Below are positions 34,081 through 41,618 of a DNA stretch of 42,368 nt, piece by piece. The stretch comes from Eubacteriales bacterium (GTDB taxonomy: Bacteria > Bacillota > Clostridia > Oscillospirales > CAG-382): contig JAQWDK010000017.1 in the NCBI GenBank assembly GCA_028705495.1, positions 1-42,368 on the forward strand, given 5' to 3'. How positions within the stretch are numbered: the first letter of the stretch is position 1; every line of letters starts with the position of its first letter. The notes beneath the pieces are model-generated. The model searched no databases, had not been told where the DNA came from, and saw only the letters and a list, made by a program, of their open reading frames with translations. The position numbers and the translations under genes were made by a program.

Positions 34081-35481
34081 TTATGCTGCGGGGGTTGGGT
34101 CTTCAGCTTCTATGATTTTGTTTTCTTCAAGCTTTTTGCCGAGAATTTCCGGGAGCTGCATTCCTGCGAGTGAGAAAACTTCACCAAGTGGAGGTACGGA
34201 TTTCATCAAATTGGAGATGAAATTAGATGTTGAACTTCCACCTTCAGAACCTGAACCACCATCCCAAACAGTGATCTTATCGATCTTTATGTTCTTGATA
34301 GCGTCAACTTGAACACGCATTAGGTCTTCGAGCTTGTCGCCAATCATCAGCATAAGAGCGTCCTTGGGATCGCCGCCTGCGGATTTAACAATTTCGCTGA
34401 AACCGGCTGCCTGTTTGCGGAGTATCTCTTCGATACCTCTCGCTTCAGCTTCCATTTTTGCGAATATAGCGTCTGCATCACCTTTTGCTCTGCGGCGAAT
34501 CTGTTCTGCTTCAGCTTCAGCTTGTAGCTCGAGTTGGCGCTTCTTGATTTCAGCCTGAACGATGACGTCCGCTTCAAGGGTTGCTTTTTCTCTTGCAAAA
34601 CGGGCAGCTTCAGCTGATTGCTCTGCTGCATAAGATTCTTCGAGGGCTTTTGCAGCTTGTATTTTCTCTGCTGCAGTAGCAAGTTTGAGCGCTTCAGCTT
34701 CTTTTTCGCGAAGAGCTGCGTTAGACATAGCTATTGCAATTTGAGCTTCGTTTTCGCCGCGTATTGCGTTTGAGTTCGCTTTTGATACTTCAATACGCTG
34801 TTCCATTTCTGCGTTTGCCTGACCGATTGAACCGTCACGTGACTTTTCGGCGACGCTCTTCTTCGCATCGTTGACTGCTTTAGCGGCAGCTTCTTTACCG
34901 AGAGATACTATGTAACCGGATTCGTCGCTTATGTCGGTTACGTTTACGTTGATAAGTCTGAGACCGATTTTTTTAAGTTCTGTCTCGACGTTGCGGCTTA
35001 TAGCTTCTTGGAACTTATCGCGATCGGTGTTGATTTCTTCGATGTCCATTGTCGCAATGATTAGACGAAGCTGACCGAAAATTATGTCCTTAGCAAGCTC
35101 TTGGATTTGCGAAAGTTTTAAGCCAAGCATTCTTTCAGCCGCGTTCTGCATTATACCCGGTTCGGTAGATATACCGACGGTGAATGTTGAAGGTACATCA
35201 ATACGGATATTCTGGCGGGAAAGAGCATTTCTAAGATCAACGAAAATTGACATAGGGGTTAGATCAAGGAACTGATAGGCCTGGAAAACAGGCCAAATAA
35301 AGGTAGCACCGCCGTGTATACATTTTGAGCTTCTCGATGTGCCGTCTTTATTGGGTTTTACTCTACCGTAGACGACAAGTATTTTGTCGGAAGAACATTT
35401 CTTGTACCTCGACAGTAGCGAAACAAGAACCGTGAATGCTATCAGAACAAGAACCACGATAATAAACAGTGAATCTGGCAT
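34081..35481 (-). CDS. Flotillin-family protein (SPFH domain)
   Basis: A 466-residue membrane-microdomain scaffold, like FloT/YuaG of Bacillus. One N-terminal membrane helix (about residues 5-24) is followed by an SPFH domain (KILVVYGRVKPNKDG, TSRSSKCIHGGATFIWPVFQ, FLDLTPMSIFVDL, IDVPSTFTVGIS), then a long Ala/Glu coiled coil with repeated E-A motifs (about residues 210-370) and a short C-terminal tail. AGGAGG precedes the ATG. It is last in an operon with an NfeD-like protein, the known flotillin partner. Confidence 0.94.
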   Translation of the reverse strand: MPDSLFIIVVLVLIAFTVLVSLLSRYKKCSSDKILVVYGRVKPNKDGTSRSSKCIHGGATFIWPVFQAYQFLDLTPMSIFVDLRNALSRQNIRIDVPSTFTVGISTEPGIMQNAAERMLGLKLSQIQELAKDIIFGQLRLIIATMDIEEINTDRDKFQEAISRNVETELKKIGLRLINVNVTDISDESGYIVSLGKEAAAKAVNDAKKSVAEKSRDGSIGQANAEMEQRIEVSKANSNAIRGENEAQIAIAMSNAALREKEAEALKLATAAEKIQAAKALEESYAAEQSAEAARFAREKATLEADVIVQAEIKKRQLELQAEAEAEQIRRRAKGDADAIFAKMEAEARGIEEILRKQAAGFSEIVKSAGGDPKDALMLMIGDKLEDLMRVQVDAIKNIKIDKITVWDGGSGSEGGSSTSNFISNLMKSVPPLGEVFSLAGMQLPEILGKKLEENKIIEAEDPTPAA

Positions 35482-35502
35482 TAGTAACCTCCTAAAGTAA
35501 TT

Positions 35503-36159
35503 TTATTTTATTTTTTTGTTCATGTGCTCAAGGTAGAGCTCTGTGGTCTCAGCACTCCGTTTTTCTGCCCCATTGTTTGATGAATTAAGGCGCATAAAAT
35601 AGAGAAGAGCGTTCCAAATTAGATAAATTATCAACGTACAAAGCGGAATCACCCAATAAGTATAAGGTGTAATCATATTATATCCGCCTATATCCGTTAA
35701 ATAGACTTCTGAGGGCAATGTGTCGGGCCCGATTATTCCTGTGATGTAACAGAAAAAAGCACCGAGGTTTGCTGCTGGGGTTTTCATTGCTCCCGATCTC
35801 ATAACGGCAAAGGCAGCGAGTAGGACAAAGAAACCAGAGGGTATTATTTGTTCAAGTAGTAACGCTTTTTTACTAACAACACCTCTGAACATATAAGCGC
35901 GCTTCTCCTCGATTAGTTTTGATATATAAAGCAGACAAGCGGTTGTCACAACCATATAACTCAAAAACTGAAGAGGAAATGCTACAAGATAGGCAAAACT
36001 GAATCCACCATCTTGTGACGGAACTATCGCAGGTAATGCAAATCTTATAAATGTTGCAAGAAATTCGCCTGCTATATCAACAAAGAATAAGACTGCAGCG
36101 TAGGCGAACAGGTACCTGAAATCAAAATCCAGAACCTTTTTTGTCGGGGGAGTGATCAA
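35503..36159 (-). CDS. Uncharacterised multi-pass membrane protein in the flotillin operon
   Basis: 218 residues, not recognised as a known family. About four or five hydrophobic segments are visible (near residues 15-40, 55-80, 100-125, 140-150 and 165-190). The soluble C terminus is polar. Start is TTG at 36159 with GGAG six bases upstream. It lies between the nfeD-like and flotillin genes on the same strand, so it likely works at the same membrane domains. It may substitute for the small third protein (YuaI) found in the Bacillus operon, but has no resemblance that I can see. Confidence 0.65.
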   Translation of the reverse strand: MITPPTKKVLDFDFRYLFAYAAVLFFVDIAGEFLATFIRFALPAIVPSQDGGFSFAYLVAFPLQFLSYMVVTTACLLYISKLIEEKRAYMFRGVVSKKALLLEQIIPSGFFVLLAAFAVMRSGAMKTPAANLGAFFCYITGIIGPDTLPSEVYLTDIGGYNMITPYTYWVIPLCTLIIYLIWNALLYFMRLNSSNNGAEKRSAETTELYLEHMNKKIK

Positions 36160-36189
36160 AATTGTCTCCGATCGTATTTTGAGATTTTT

Positions 36190-36205
36190 GCGTGAGCAGT
36201 CACGC
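36190..36205. other. Short perfect hairpin directly after the NfeD stop codon
   Basis: GCGTGA (36190-36195), loop GCAG, TCACGC (36200-36205). In the operon RNA it is followed by A-rich bases rather than U, so it is more likely a stability or processing hairpin than a terminator. Confidence 0.4.
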
Positions 36206-36799
36206 TTATTTTCTTTTTACTACCAGTGTATTATTTCCGGAAAGTCCTATAACTACGACTTCCTCACCGAAGCGGATTGGTGTTTCTTCGTCGGTCACTG
36301 CATCGATTTCCGTATATCTGCCTTGGAGGATTGTGTTTATCTTACCTTTCTCACTCCTTGCCGGAGGAACAGTTATGTAGACTGTTGCAGGAAGTCCGAG
36401 AGCATTTTTGTAGTCGAGAGAACCGTCGCTTTGCAGTCTCATAAGGCCTTTGATAAGGTATGCAACTGCTATCATCGTTAAGAATCCGGCTATAAAAGCG
36501 ATAGTAACCGACAAGAGAACGTTTCCACCTGAATTTTTTGAAACGAGGATTCCGGTCCAACCGAAAACCGCAAAGAAGGAAACAATACCTCTAAGAGAGA
36601 AGATATGTAAGCCATCGACATCGCCGATATCGAAACCGCCGTCCACATCCCCATCAAGGTCTACATCAGCATCAACATCACCGCCACCAATGCCAAATAG
36701 AAGCAGTACAAGCTGAATTAGAAGTACGAGGGTTGAAGCAAATGCAATGTACGCAAAGAATCGTTCGAGTTGTATTAATGCGTCCCACCAAGCAACCAT
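36206..36799 (-). CDS. NfeD-like membrane protein (YuaF type) with a DVD-repeat loop
   Basis: A 197-residue partner of flotillin. It has an N-terminal membrane helix, a long Asp/Gly loop (GGGDVDADVDLDGDVDGG), two more membrane helices, then a C-terminal OB-fold (GLPATVYITVPPARSEKGKINTILQGR, EEVVVIGLSGNNTLVVKRK) as in NfeD1b. There is no serine-protease domain, so it is the short form. The repeated D-V-D units could bind calcium or other cations. AGGAGG lies before the ATG, and it is followed by the membrane protein gene. Confidence 0.9.
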   Translation of the reverse strand: MVAWWDALIQLERFFAYIAFASTLVLLIQLVLLLFGIGGGDVDADVDLDGDVDGGFDIGDVDGLHIFSLRGIVSFFAVFGWTGILVSKNSGGNVLLSVTIAFIAGFLTMIAVAYLIKGLMRLQSDGSLDYKNALGLPATVYITVPPARSEKGKINTILQGRYTEIDAVTDEETPIRFGEEVVVIGLSGNNTLVVKRK

Positions 36800-36813
36800 A
36801 TTGACCTCCTAAA

Positions 36814-37389
36814 TTAATTTAAATATAGTTCCACAGCCATCAGCTCAGCTTTTTTACAAAGCAGGGATGACATATGTGCAGTAGATATGACGGACAAAGT
36901 TTTCTTAAGTCTCTTTTTAGAACTTGGATATTTTTCTTTAAAGTTTGACAGTAGCTCGTTAAGTGCTGCTTCAAGGAGCTTCTGGTCAATAAAACCGGGA
37001 GAAGCGCCAAGGCGATTAATCTCCACAAGGAGGTTGACATAATAATTGTAGAGCTGGCTGTCTTTAATCAAATCATCGCTGTCGTCCGACAAAACTCCGT
37101 TAATGTAAGATAACATACCCGTAATGGTATCGATGCGAAGGGTGTCCTTTAACATATTGATTATGACTATACGGCAAAACTGGTCTTCTGTATATCGTTT
37201 GTTTACAGGTGAAGAAAGAAATCCACGTTTAACCCAGTTCTGGATTACATGGTTTTCTAAATTCGTAAGCTGTGACACCTGTGAGAGAACCAGCCCGCCA
37301 GTGGCGAAAATGTTGTTTAGTATTTGTGACGCAACATCGGGTCTATCGAGCTTTGTTTGTATGGTCGTTCCCGGGAGAACATCCACCAT
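36814..37389 (-). CDS. DUF1836 family MerR-like transcriptional regulator
   Basis: 191 residues. The N-terminal half has a winged HTH resembling MerR (GLVLSQVSQLTNLENHVIQNWVKRGFLSSPVNKRYTEDQFCRI) followed by a helical body with IINMLKDTLRIDTITGMLSYINGVL, the DUF1836 signature. The chosen start is the ATG at 37389, eight bases after AGGAGG; an ATG at 37395 is only two bases away. It is first in the operon and its promoter contains a dyad in the spacer, so it is probably autoregulated and controls the nfeD-flotillin genes. No cofactor is known for the family. Confidence 0.85.
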   Translation of the reverse strand: MVDVLPGTTIQTKLDRPDVASQILNNIFATGGLVLSQVSQLTNLENHVIQNWVKRGFLSSPVNKRYTEDQFCRIVIINMLKDTLRIDTITGMLSYINGVLSDDSDDLIKDSQLYNYYVNLLVEINRLGASPGFIDQKLLEAALNELLSNFKEKYPSSKKRLKKTLSVISTAHMSSLLCKKAELMAVELYLN

Positions 37390-37417
37390 CAACATCTCCT
37401 CCTTTCACAGTAAGATA

Positions 37418-37446
37418 ATTGTATCACGGGTTCACGTGATTGTCAA
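37418..37446 (-). promoter_or_regulatory. Promoter of the DUF1836-flotillin operon with a dyad in the spacer
   Basis: On the minus strand: perfect TTGACA (37446-37441), a 17-base spacer and TACAAT (37423-37418). The spacer holds an inverted repeat ATCACG-6-CGTGAT (37423-37440), touching both hexamers. A MerR-like regulator bound here would sit between the two promoter hexamers. Confidence 0.75.
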
Positions 37447-37758
37447 TAAGGTTTATAAATATTTTTTTAATTTTTTCCAAAGCTGTTGTGCTTGTAAGAA
37501 CCAAAAGATTTTGGTATACTAGTCGTGCATTCACCATAACCTAATCTATTACCACCAATCAGCACGACCATCAAAATCTTCGATTTTGTGAAGGTAAGGT
37601 ATAGTAGTCGTGCATATACATCATTAATTATACGAGGTTGCTAGCGTGAAATTTAGCTCAGATAAAGTTCAACTACGAAGCGTTCACGCCCCTAAATTCA
37701 ATTAATTGAATTTCATGATTTTTTTGATCGGCCGCTTCGCGGTAGAATGGAGATTATA
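37447..37758. repeat. Repeat-rich intergenic region before the dehydrogenase
   Basis: No gene is seen, but the gap has several ordered elements. An 18-base direct repeat (37513-37530 and 37598-37615, one mismatch, containing GTCGTGC) flanks an inverted copy GCACGAC (37562-37568). A hairpin CAAAATC/GATTTTG lies at 37572-37588, then GCGTGAA/TTCACGC (37644-37650 and 37683-37689), and a perfect 20-base AT palindrome (37694-37713) followed by T7. TTGTAA-17-TATACT (ending 37520) is a possible promoter. It ends in the leader shared with oadG. Confidence 0.55.
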
Positions 37759-38706
37759 ATGAAAATAACAGTGCTTGATCGTAACACTATAACGAACGGC
37801 GATATTTCGCTCGCCGAGCTTGAAACGCTTGGGGAAGTGAGTTTTTACGACCTTTTATCCGGCGAAGAAATTGTTAAAGTTGCGAAGGATGCAGATGCGA
37901 TACTCTGCAATAAAGCTAATATCGATTCATTTGTTGTAAATAATTGCCTAAATCTAAAATATGTAGGACTGTTTGCGACTGGTTATAACAATATAGACCT
38001 TGAGGCTTGCTCGGTAAGGAACATCGTTGTCGCCAATGCTCCCGGTTATTCTACAAACTCCGTAGCACAGAATGTTTTTTCATTCATTCTCGAACTTTCC
38101 GGAAAGCTCAGTCAGTATAATGCTTCGGTTCATGATGGCGACTGGATAAAAAGTAAACAATTCTCCTACTTTCCGTTCCCAATACAAGAGATTTACGGTA
38201 AAACGCTCGGCATTTATGGTTTCGGCACAATCGGCAAAGCTGTGGCAAAGATAGCCGATGCATTCGGAATGAAGGTAATAATATCAACAAGGACAAAACC
38301 GAAAGACTCACCCTATCTTGTTGTAGACAAAGAACAACTTTTCGCTGAATCTGACTTTTTAACACTCCATTGTCCTCTAACCCCCGAAACAAGGGAGCTG
38401 GTGAACAAAGATACACTATCGCTGATGAAGCCTACGGCATATCTTATAAACACTTCAAGAGGTGGTGTTATAAACGAATCGGAGCTTGCGGCAGCACTAA
38501 ACGGTGGGAAAATCGCAGGTGCGGGACTTGATGTGCTGACGCTTGAACCGATGAAGGAAGGCAATCCACTCTTGACTGCGAAAAATTGCCTAATAACACC
38601 GCATATTGCATGGGCATCTTTTGAAGCCCGCAAAAGGCTTATAACACTTGTCGCAGATAATTTCAGAGCATTTATTAGCGGTAAATCGAAGAATGTTGTT
38701 AATTAG
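37759..38706 (+). CDS. D-2-hydroxyacid dehydrogenase, NAD-dependent
   Basis: A 315-residue oxidoreductase that interconverts a 2-oxo acid and its D-2-hydroxy acid, probably hydroxypyruvate/glycerate (HprA-like). The Rossmann motif is GIYGFGTIGKAVAKIADAFG. The catalytic Arg lies in NTSRGGVIN, Glu in LDVLTLEP and His in TPHIAWAS. NAPGYSTNSVAQ is the usual substrate-side signature. The start is ATG 37759 with GGAG six bases upstream, part of the shared AGAATGGAGATT leader. It is a single-gene unit closed by a strong terminator. Confidence 0.9.
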   Translation: MKITVLDRNTITNGDISLAELETLGEVSFYDLLSGEEIVKVAKDADAILCNKANIDSFVVNNCLNLKYVGLFATGYNNIDLEACSVRNIVVANAPGYSTNSVAQNVFSFILELSGKLSQYNASVHDGDWIKSKQFSYFPFPIQEIYGKTLGIYGFGTIGKAVAKIADAFGMKVIISTRTKPKDSPYLVVDKEQLFAESDFLTLHCPLTPETRELVNKDTLSLMKPTAYLINTSRGGVINESELAAALNGGKIAGAGLDVLTLEPMKEGNPLLTAKNCLITPHIAWASFEARKRLITLVADNFRAFISGKSKNVVN

Positions 38707-38716
38707 AGCATAAAAA

Positions 38717-38752
38717 ATACGGCGCGGATAATCCGCGCCGTATAATTTTTTA
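38717..38752 (+). terminator. Terminator after the dehydrogenase
   Basis: A 13-base perfect GC-rich repeat (ATACGGCGCGGAT and its complement), then AATTTTTT. It is similar in core to the terminator at 2962. It also separates the convergent LamG gene. Confidence 0.9.
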
Positions 38753-38756
38753 GTAG

Positions 38757-39593
38757 TTATCCGCGAACCTTTTTCACAACAACTGCGCCGGCGAGAAGTG
38801 CGATGACAGCGATTACTACTGCGTAACTGCTATTATCGGAAGTCTGGGGTGCTTTTGAAGTTTCGGACTTGGATGTATCTGTGCTCTCATCAGAGGGCTC
38901 AGCATTATCAGCATTGTAGTTCTGTGCTACTTCGAGAGCTGTAAGAGCGCGGTCGTAGAAGCGCAGAGATTTGTATTCTGTGTTATGGCTCTTAAGAGGA
39001 TCGTCGTGACCAAAGTAAAGGTCCTGAGCGTTGAGAGCGCCTGTGGGAGCTGTTTTTACGATTTCAACACCGTCAGAGTAGATTATACAGTCTCCGCCAA
39101 CTTTGAAGGTGATTGCGATTGTTGTGTTCTTGAGATCTTCAAGTCCGAGAGCGGCTACGGGGCGGGGATTCTCACCATCAGCTCTAACATTTTTGAGGAC
39201 AAAATTATCGTTGCCTACATGGCGGAAAACAGAAATCGCATCGTTTGTGCTGTTGAGGAAGGTGTTCCAGCTTGTACCGACTGATTCGATATCGCCGAAC
39301 TGGATTTCAACGGTCCACTCGTCAGCTTTGATAACATCGAGAAAAGCGGAGGGAAGGTTAACTTTGATGGAATGGTTCAAATATGCACCATTTGCGAATT
39401 TGCTGTTTGCGTCAACGGTAACATCGATGTCATTTCCTTTACCGGAAAGGTCAGTCCAAGTTGTGCCGCTAAATGTACTACCGGAGAATCGACCGACAAG
39501 ACCGCTTGTAACATAACCTGTCTGAGCGCTGACTGTCGCTGTGATTGCGAACATCATTGCTAAGCATAGAATAATTGCGAATACTTTTTTCAT
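38757..39593 (-). CDS. Cell-surface LamG-like (concanavalin-fold) protein
   Basis: 278 residues. A signal peptide (MKKVFAIILCLAMMFAITATVSA) is followed by a LamG-type jelly roll (about residues 30-225: GLVGRFSGSTFSG, WTDLSGKGNDI, WTVEIQFG, ITFKVGGDCIIYSDG, EYKSLRFYDRALTALEVAQNYN). Then comes a Ser/Thr/Glu linker, PQTSD, a membrane helix (AVVIAVIALLAGAVVV) and a KKVRG tail. PQTSD resembles but does not match the LPxTG sorting motif, so anchoring by sortase is uncertain and the helix may simply hold it. Likely function: glycan or surface binding. Confidence 0.8.
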   Translation of the reverse strand: MKKVFAIILCLAMMFAITATVSAQTGYVTSGLVGRFSGSTFSGTTWTDLSGKGNDIDVTVDANSKFANGAYLNHSIKVNLPSAFLDVIKADEWTVEIQFGDIESVGTSWNTFLNSTNDAISVFRHVGNDNFVLKNVRADGENPRPVAALGLEDLKNTTIAITFKVGGDCIIYSDGVEIVKTAPTGALNAQDLYFGHDDPLKSHNTEYKSLRFYDRALTALEVAQNYNADNAEPSDESTDTSKSETSKAPQTSDNSSYAVVIAVIALLAGAVVVKKVRG

Positions 39594-39643
39594 ATTAATA
39601 GCCCTTTCGTTAAGTAGTATGTATGTTTTTTTATACTGCCCTG

Positions 39644-39672
39644 ATTTTACACCAGTTACGGTAAATTGTCAA
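39644..39672 (-). promoter_or_regulatory. Promoter of the LamG-like gene
   Basis: On the minus strand: perfect TTGACA (39672-39667), a 17-base spacer and TAAAAT (39649-39644), 50 bases before the ATG. Confidence 0.8.
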
Positions 39673-39752
39673 TGCATATTTACAGAAAATAAACAATTTC
39701 TACCCCAATTTGGCTTTAATTGATTTTCGTTAGAAAAAGATTAAATCAAGGG

Positions 39753-39781
39753 TTGCATTAATTGAATTAATAGGTTAAAAT
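39753..39781 (+). promoter_or_regulatory. Probable promoter of the DUF4855 gene
   Basis: TTGCAT (39753-39758), a 17-base spacer and TAAAAT (39776-39781), in an AT-rich gap. Confidence 0.6.
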
Positions 39782-39797
39782 CAACCCGTAAGAAAAA

Positions 39798-39818
39798 ATC
39801 AGGTAAACAGTACCTGAT
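39798..39818 (+). promoter_or_regulatory. Leader hairpin before the DUF4855 gene
   Basis: A perfect 8-base stem (ATCAGGTA / TACCTGAT) with a 5-base loop, about 30 bases before the start codon and near the predicted 5-prime end of the transcript. Function unknown. Confidence 0.45.
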
Positions 39819-39847
39819 AAATGCTACCGTAGAAAGGGCAAATTACA

Positions 39848-41512
39848 ATGAATCGAAATTATTACGACTGCGATCCATTACCCGAAGTCGTAACGGCGAC
39901 TTACTGGAGTGAGGATGTGGCTGATTATGGGGTTTACCAGAACCTCATCGCGGGATTTCCTCAGAAGATAGAGGCTGAATTCCCGATTCCTGATTCGCAT
40001 CAGACGGAGTACTTCAACACACCTGTCAGTTTTCCAAGACTAACAGACGGCATTAAAGGCGGACTTGATTATCTTGATCCTGCATGGCACCATGCGCTCG
40101 GTGGACTTGCGAGAACGATCTATTATGATTTGATACATACCTCCGAGATAACGGGATTTACTGTCGGTTTCCTTAACTCACCCAGTCTTTGGATACATCC
40201 TCCGAAAAGCATGCGATTCGAAGCATCTGAGGACGGGAAGGAATGGGAGATATTATCAAGGAAGAGCATTGAGTACGACCGTGGTACAAATGCGAGAGTT
40301 CAAGTTGATGTGACCTTTGACAAGCCGAGAAAAGCAAGGTTTGTCAGACTTTATTTTCCTATCGGACCTCATCTTTATATCGACGAGATTGAGGTTTTCG
40401 GAACCAAAAAGATTAGCGAAAACGCAATTTCTATCGTTCCTTCGCCAAGCGAAGTTAAGGTTTTCCCGAATAAATTTGCTTCACCCGATGAACTTGACGG
40501 TATAAATAATATCGTACTCACCTATACATGCGCTTATCCGGAAACGCGCCGTGGAAGGCACAGCGTTGAAGACCTTCTTCCTTTTGTAGGTTATTATAAC
40601 AAAGAAGGAAAGCTCACAGACACCTTCTTTGACAGCTACCTCTTCCTGCCTTGCACAAGCCGCGCCCCCTCTGGAGCTGCAATGCAAGCTGGAAACCTGA
40701 TTTTCTCCGACTGGCAGTACTATATCGACGATCAGTATGCTGAAGGCACCAATATACCTGGACTTGAGAAAACAGTTGAAATTGTCGGCAACGAGCTTGG
40801 CATAAAAGATTTACAGGTTAATGTTTTCCTATCTATTCTCCGTCCTATGACTGGGCAGCGTGATTTCGGTGACATCGACGGAAGCGGCGTAAGTCTTGAC
40901 TTTGCTAACCCCGAACACAGAAAAAAGGCTGTTAAATGGGAAATTGACGAACAACTCAGACGCTTTAACGAATCAGGTTTTAAGCATCTCAAGCTTTGGG
41001 GCTTCTACTGGTATGAGGAGAGTATCGACGGCGACGACGAAGTCGAGATGGAGCTTCTCAGGTACACTAACGAATATGTTCGCTCTCTCGGCTATAAGAG
41101 CATCTGGATTCCATACTATCAGGCGCAGGGCTTCAATAGATGGTCAGAATTCGGATTCGATACCGCTTGTCTGCAGCCGAACTATATGTTCAACAAGGAT
41201 GCAAAGGAAAGCAGAGTCTACGAATGTGCAGAACTGGCAAAAATGCTTGGTATGTGCGTTGAGATGGAAATCGATGGCCGCTCTATAACTCAACCCGAAT
41301 GGCGCGCAAGGTATATCGCATACCTTAGAGGTGGTGTAAAGACGGGTTATATGAAAGACGGGATAAAGATGTATTACCAGGATGGTTCTCCAGGTGTGTT
41401 CTATAACTGCTTTGTTTCTCAAGACCCCCTTGTCAGAGCAGTTTACGACAACACATATCTATTCTCCAAAAACCGTCTGACAGAAGAAATAATCGATAAA
41501 ACAATGGTGTAA
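39848..41512 (+). CDS. DUF4855 domain protein with an N-terminal discoidin-like domain
   Basis: 554 residues without a signal peptide. Residues about 70-185 resemble a discoidin-like domain (IYYDLIHTSEITGFTVGFLN, MRFEASEDGKEWEIL, KARFVRLYFPIGPHLYIDEIEVFG). The rest matches the DUF4855 pattern (FFDSYLFLPCTSRAPSG, DWQYYIDDQYAEGTNIPGLEKTV, KHLKLWGFYWYEESID, GYKSIWIPYYQAQG, GMCVEMEIDG), which has a glycosidase-like barrel look. Carbohydrate work is plausible but unproved. Absence of a secretion signal is odd for a protein with a binding domain of this kind. AAAGGG lies before the ATG. Confidence 0.8.
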   Translation: MNRNYYDCDPLPEVVTATYWSEDVADYGVYQNLIAGFPQKIEAEFPIPDSHQTEYFNTPVSFPRLTDGIKGGLDYLDPAWHHALGGLARTIYYDLIHTSEITGFTVGFLNSPSLWIHPPKSMRFEASEDGKEWEILSRKSIEYDRGTNARVQVDVTFDKPRKARFVRLYFPIGPHLYIDEIEVFGTKKISENAISIVPSPSEVKVFPNKFASPDELDGINNIVLTYTCAYPETRRGRHSVEDLLPFVGYYNKEGKLTDTFFDSYLFLPCTSRAPSGAAMQAGNLIFSDWQYYIDDQYAEGTNIPGLEKTVEIVGNELGIKDLQVNVFLSILRPMTGQRDFGDIDGSGVSLDFANPEHRKKAVKWEIDEQLRRFNESGFKHLKLWGFYWYEESIDGDDEVEMELLRYTNEYVRSLGYKSIWIPYYQAQGFNRWSEFGFDTACLQPNYMFNKDAKESRVYECAELAKMLGMCVEMEIDGRSITQPEWRARYIAYLRGGVKTGYMKDGIKMYYQDGSPGVFYNCFVSQDPLVRAVYDNTYLFSKNRLTEEIIDKTMV

Positions 41513-41550
41513 CGACTTTAATAAACCAACATTTTGGTTTATTAAAGTCG
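41513..41550. repeat. Perfect 16-base inverted repeat directly after the DUF4855 stop
   Basis: The arms (41513-41528 and 41535-41550, core TAATAAACCA / TGGTTTATTA) start on the base after the stop codon, with a 6-base loop. No T run follows, so it is not a normal terminator on its own. Confidence 0.65.
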
Positions 41551-41555
41551 TCTCG

Positions 41556-41600
41556 AAAAAACAGTTTTCTCAAGGTAAACCTTGAGAAAACTGTTTTTTT
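41556..41600. terminator. Very long bidirectional terminator between DUF4855 and the lipoprotein
   Basis: A perfect 21-base stem (41556-41576 and 41579-41599) including A6 on one side and T7 on the other, core ACAGTTTTCTCAAGGT. It serves the two convergent genes. Confidence 0.85.
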
Positions 41601-41618
41601 ATTGTGTTTCACTTAATA

